64,000 nucleotides of DNA, from NCBI RefSeq assembly GCF_001577835.2, contig NC_029532.1, positions 5,294,512 through 5,358,511 on the forward strand, written 5' to 3'. This stretch comes from Coturnix japonica. Its lineage: Eukaryota; Chordata; Aves; Galliformes; Phasianidae. The notes beneath the pieces are model-generated. The model saw only the letters and a list, made by a program, of their open reading frames with translations, searched no databases and was not told the DNA's origin. Positions 59,001-64,000 of the stretch are shown here, piece after piece; the stretch's first letter is position 1, and every line of letters begins with the position of its first letter. The position numbers and the translations under genes are program-made.

Positions 59001-60489
59001 CCGTGCAGGCTGGGACGCTGGCCCTGGAGGAGGGTCTTGGTATCGCCTAGTGTTCACGTAGCTTCTAACATCAGATCTGGGGTTCAGAGAGCACCACCTC
59101 GAACCCACCGCTAAGTATTAACCCAGTGATGCAGCCAGGCTGCTTCCCATCCTACAAGCTCAGCCCCCACGGTGCCATCTGTGCTCAAAGCACCGCCCAG
59201 CCCCAGAACATTTATGGGGGGCTGCAGTCACGGACCCCTGGGCCCCTTCCTGTACCATGGGGGACAGTAGGGTACACAGCAGCGATGTGTGGCCCTGCAG
59301 GGATGCACGGAAAGGGGAACTGGGCTGGGGGGCAGCAGGGCTGCCGATCCCACTCTAAAGCGTCTCTGAGTTCTCAGGCTGATGCCGAAACATCACAATG
59401 TAACTGTTCTCAGAGGCACAGAGAAACAAACAGAGCCGTTCCACACTTTCTGCACGCACTGAGCTCAGCATCCTCTCACCCTTCCCTGCCCCTTCTCCTT
59501 CCCTGCCGATTAATGCATGGCAGCTGCTGCTGACACCACCAAAACCCAGACGCTTACGCCTCAGCTCCCAGCACAGCTGAAATAACAGCAGCCTCCCAGC
59601 CGTGCAGCCCCGCGGCTTTATTTCCAATGAGAGCATAAATACAGGGGCTGCACATCCAGCTCTGCCCAGGGCACCTCCTGCCCGGGCAAGAAAGGATTAA
59701 CAAAGCTGAAATACTCTTCAACTTGAAAATGTATCAGGCAGGAGGATGAGGGAGGACAATGAGAGTTATTGTCCTGCTTATCTGGAGCTGCAGAGGGTCA
59801 ACGGGACCTCCAGGGCTACAGTATGGGAAAGGAAATGAAGCCCTGCACAAGGGCTGCACGCAGCCCCACACCTTTGGGATGATCTATGGGGTGATGCCAA
59901 TCCTGACCCTGCATGCCATGCAGCATTGCGTGATGCAGCAAGATGTGCTCTGCAGTGCAATGGGTCGCATACAGAGCTCGGTGCATGCAGAGGTCAGGCA
60001 CCTCCAGAGCAATCAGTGCTGCCCTCAGGGCTGAAGGGTGGTGGGGAGAGAAGCCAGGATTCAGCCCTTGGGGAGGTGAAATTGTGGCCTCACAGCTGGG
60101 ATGGATCAACACTGGGTGCACAGAACAGACAGCAGCACTGCTTGTCTGCAGATACAAACCCTTGCAGAACATCACAGCTTTGCCTGACCTCTATGGGAAG
60201 CTATGGAACTGTTCGATGGGTGGCATTCACCCATCCCTTGGTTGAGCACTGAAGATAATTTCAGGAGAGAAAAACGCTTCTGATAATGGATAATAAATAA
60301 TACAGTGCAGGAAAGCAATGGTGAGGGTTTAAAAATAGCCAGGCAGTTTCCTTTCCCCTCTCCTGGGAACCTTCTGGGCCTGAAAAGCAAAACACTCCAG
60401 CAGGGTCAGGAGTCCCAGATCAGGATGTTTGCTCAGCACTACCAACCCCACACACTCAGACATCAGGGCCGGTGCTCTGAGCACCTTAA

Positions 60490-60540
60490 GACCCAAAGCA
60501 AAGGGTCCCTTCCAACCCAAGCCATTCTGTGGTTCTAGGA
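60490..60540 (+). mobile_element. CR1 3' tail, sense
   Basis: AAGGGTCCCTTCCAACCCAA followed by CCATTCTGTGGTTCTAGG resembles a degraded CR1 end. Confidence 0.75.
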
Positions 60541-61519
60541 TTGTCTTACAGGCACGTGACTGTGGATTTAAGGAAAGCATCCACCACGGAATGACTCGGT
60601 AAAATAATAATCATCATACAAATAATCATTTCACGTTTGGCAAAGTCAGCAAAAGCTTTTCACAACACACCGAGCGCTTCATGTTGACGTCAGCTGTGAG
60701 CATCAGCAGCAGAGACAGACACAGGGCCGGGTGCTGCGGGAAACCCCTCACTTGGTTCTTCCTTCCCACCACTTCACATTGAGCGTTTGGCTGAATAAAC
60801 ACAAACTGGTGCCCCTTCAGAACACAGATCTGCCTTCATCTGCCACAGCCTGCAGGCTTCCCTGCATGGCAAATGATGCGGAACAGGCAACAAATGGGAG
60901 CGTGTGCCAATGCTGAGCCAGTGCCCTGGGTGAGCTCAGCACCTCTGGGTTCAGACCTTACGTTTGTCTCAGCACCAGGGCTCAGTGCATGCCCTGAGTT
61001 TTCTCCCACCGTACACAAACTCATCCCACAGCCCATAAGCACCCCCAGCTCCATCCAGCTGCTTTTCCAAGGCCCACTCTTAGCTGGAAGGTGATGATGA
61101 TCATCATCATCATTACTAACATTTCTCATAAAACGAAGAACCAGCACCACTTCCTCATCTATTCCAGGGAAAAACCCTCAGACCTTATGCAAGAAGGGAA
61201 CCTGATGTCACCGCCGCACTCAGCACACCCTAATACTGATGTGAAGTTACAGCACCCCTCCCAAAATCCAGGAACCAACAGATCCCAGCCAGTTCTCCTA
61301 AAGATCATCAGTGCCTAACAAAGGAAGCACACCTGGGCATTAGGAGTTAACCTCTCCACCCCACATTGCTGTGCTTCATCACCTGCAGCCCCATGCGCAG
61401 CTGGGCACAGCATCTCCTGCAGAGCCCCAGAGCTCGGCCATACAGCGTAATTGTGCCACAAATCTGGAAGGCAAAGCAGCTTGCAGGAACATTTCCACCC
61501 CATCCTACTCCTCATCTTT

Positions 61520-61578
61520 AACACCTGGACTAAATGATCTCAGTGACCTCTTCCAGTCTTTATAATTCCATGGTTCAT
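61520..61578 (+). mobile_element. CR1 3' tail, sense
   Basis: CTAAATGATCTCAGTGACCT, CTTCCAGTC and ATAATTCCATGG resemble an old CR1 end. Confidence 0.7.
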
Positions 61579-64000
61579 ACCAATCCACTTTGCCACAGTA
61601 CTGAAGCACCTTCTGTTCGGGGTGATAACTTCAACCTCGGGTTTTCAGACCTGCAGTATGGAGCAGAATGCTGCCAGTAAGGGGAATCAAGGCACTTTCT
61701 AAGGAACATTCACAGAACTTTTGGCTCCAATGTCAGCTGAAGCCTGTCACGCTGTAGACACCAATGTGTATTTCTTGCACCCTGTGTCTTTGAGGGCAGC
61801 GTTCCTCTCATTGCTGCCTTTCTGCCAGAGCATCTTGGTCAGCTCATAAAACAACTACCTCAGGTGCTCGTAACCAAAAGGAAAACAGGAAAACCCTTTT
61901 TCTTTGTTGCTTAGCAATCAGTATGCAGCCAGCTTGGGGCTCCTGGCTGCACTGAGTTGTAGCTTCCACCTTTGCTTGGATGATAGAAGGGAAAGGACAA
62001 AGCACTGGTAGGAAAGAGAAGAGCTATGAAGCCACAGAAACAAGCAGGGAAAGTCATGGATGGGCGTAACCCCTGAAGAGAGGATAAATTCCTCTCTGAA
62101 ATCAAAACATGTAATAGAAAAATAGAGTGACATCATCAGATGCCATTATATATATATATAGAAATACAGCTCTGTCCATTGCTGACGTTGGGTGCAGCGC
62201 TGACAGAGCACTCTGAGCCCTGTGGGGTCTCACTGCTTCCCAAAGGGAACAGAATCCATAGAGGAAAATGGATGGGATGGGAGCTCGGCCTCTCAGACCC
62301 ACACTCAAGGGCAGGGAGTACATTTTTCCAGCGATGGTAAACAGCCAAAAGGAGGCGTTCAGCTGAATTGTGTAAAAGGAGCCTCTCAGAAACACGAGGA
62401 TCTGGCACCGGATCAATAGAGAACTCCCAGTGGATAATAAAGAAACGTTGCTCATCTCCAGCGTGTTCTTCAGCCCTGCTCTCACCCCTCCTCCTCCAGC
62501 CCATTTGGTGCAGTTAGCCCAGAACAGGAGTGAGGTAGTGCAGATTGAAATGTCAGATCCTGGAAACACAGCACCAAGGTGCACCACACACACACAGAGT
62601 TAATGCTACAAGTACACAAGCAAAGGTACTAAAAGAAAGCCAGTTAAACAGGAACAAAGCCCTTCAGTGGCAGCTATGGAAAGGGATGTTCCAACAATGG
62701 TTCTGCATCAGGGAAAGCGTACAGCATAAGCTGATATGGCACAAAAACAGGAAGAGCTCTGATGAGAGGGCAGCATCTGCCAGAGACAGCCCAGGGAAAG
62801 TTCCTCTCTGTCCAGGCTTGGAGGTGGAGGGCAGATATAGACATGGCCTGTCAGTGCTGACCATGAGAGCAACAGGAGAGGAGCCTGGAAGTGTTGAAAG
62901 GGAAACCTTGCAGCCTAGATCCCGGTATTACCCCTATAACACATACAGCTAAATGGCTTAAAAGTCAATTAGGAACTGCAAAACTCTGTTGGCCATCTCA
63001 CGAATTGGTAAACCCTCAGAACAAAGGTTGCTTTAACATACAAATTTTCCTTTCAGTAATGACCGCTTTAAAGGTTTCCGCCCTGCATTGTTTCAGGAGG
63101 GGAAGTCATCCCAATGTGCCTCCCAGACTTCCGCAGGGTTTTCATGGCCACACGACCCCATTGCACCCTTTGCAGGGTGCTGCTCCTCCTGCCCACTTCA
63201 GCTCAATGCAGCAAACAGTTCCAGCTTCCATTACAATATCAGTGCCATCATCCGAGCCTAAAACTGCACAAACTGAGAGCGAAAACGTGTGTAAGCAGTG
63301 CCTCCCACATGGACCTGCTGGTGTTGAACAGCACACAACCTCACACTGCAGAGGCTCGGGGGAATCCCTTCCTCTGCTCAGCCATCTTATATTCACATAG
63401 ATTTAATTATCTGTGAGCCCTCCGTCAGATTTACATGATGTGGGTTCAGGAGTCCTTTGGGGAAAGCACACAGACACAGACAGGCACCCAATAGGGAGAA
63501 AGGCCAGAGAATGTGACCCAGGTGTTTGTAGGAGGGCCAGGAAGCAGAGGGCGAGCACTGCAAGCTGCTCCCTATGTGCTGGGTTCACCTTCAGAGCCAT
63601 TCCTGCAGCATCCAGGAGCTTTTCCCACCTCTGATCATGGCTCACACTGGTCAGTCCCCTCCTGCACAGCCACCATCCACTTGTCACCTCAGCAGCTCAC
63701 ACCATTACATATCGATGGTTAATTACCCCGCTGCTATTTGCAATGCACTGCTGAGGAGCTGTGTCAGTATTTCCATGACACGCATTGTGGCAGCATGCAG
63801 GTGCAACACCAGCCTGGCATGCACTGAGTCACCTTCTTGCAAAAGCCAAAGCCCTGCAGAGCTTTGCTTCCCCTCCCAGTCTCTGTGGCTACTCAGCTCC
63901 ACTTGCAAAGCTCTCTTCTGGTGCAGCCTGGAAATGGAGGCTGATTGGAGGTATTTAGAGGGGCTTTGCTGCTGCAATGCAGCCAGCGGGATCACCAGGG

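Larger units (their letters stand above)
59110..64000. other. upstream flank of RALGDS, non-coding
   Basis: No exon of a recognisable gene was found on either strand. It contains two old CR1 tails, a short TA run near 62147-62161 and an 18-bp perfect palindrome of GAT/ATC triplets near 61092-61109. The longest open frame (169 codons, plus, 62891-63400) matches nothing known to me. Confidence 0.5.

Noticed and set aside
58639-59061. 140-codon plus-strand frame at the RALGDS CpG island
   Set aside because: Antisense shadow in GC-rich sequence over RALGDS exon 1, with no similarity recognised.
62891-63400. 169-codon plus-strand frame
   Set aside because: No recognisable domain, no splice context and no neighbours supporting a gene.

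Overview
The window looks like bird nuclear DNA, most likely from a galliform close to chicken. It has many CR1 LINE fragments, compact introns with canonical GT-AG junctions, CpG-rich promoters, and vertebrate genes whose translations read like chicken orthologues from memory. No bacterial, plasmid, CRISPR or tRNA feature was seen, and the species cannot be fixed from sequence alone.

Layout: 1-2.3 kb holds an antisense CR1 copy and a CpG-rich block that is probably the upstream end of TSC1 (leftward), judged by synteny, a splice donor and promoter motifs. GFI1B (rightward, coding exons 9900-13965) follows a 7 kb AT-rich intergenic stretch. A 10 kb gap with a GATA-site cluster leads to CEL (rightward, 24470-29727). 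A CR1 copy ends about 60 bp before the start of GTF3C5 (rightward, 31791-37598). RALGDS is on the opposite strand (58659 down to 40909), convergent with GTF3C5, with an 18-exon coding region and a 12 kb first intron. From 59 to 64 kb I see only non-coding sequence and old CR1 tails.

All four gene models were built exon by exon, and the phases close without a frameshift: 337 aa for GFI1B, 556 aa for CEL, 513 aa for GTF3C5 and 807 aa for RALGDS. The genes are neighbours but not a pathway: an erythroid/megakaryocyte repressor, a pancreatic lipase, a Pol III factor subunit and a Ras-effector exchange factor.

The most interesting signal concerns gene order. Human 9q34 is, from memory, GFI1B-GTF3C5-CEL-RALGDS, whereas here CEL precedes GTF3C5. 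Just upstream of CEL lie two collinear fragments that closely match GTF3C5 introns 3 and 4 but lack exon 4. This looks like the scar of a local duplication or rearrangement. No undescribed molecular system such as a defence or mobile system was found.
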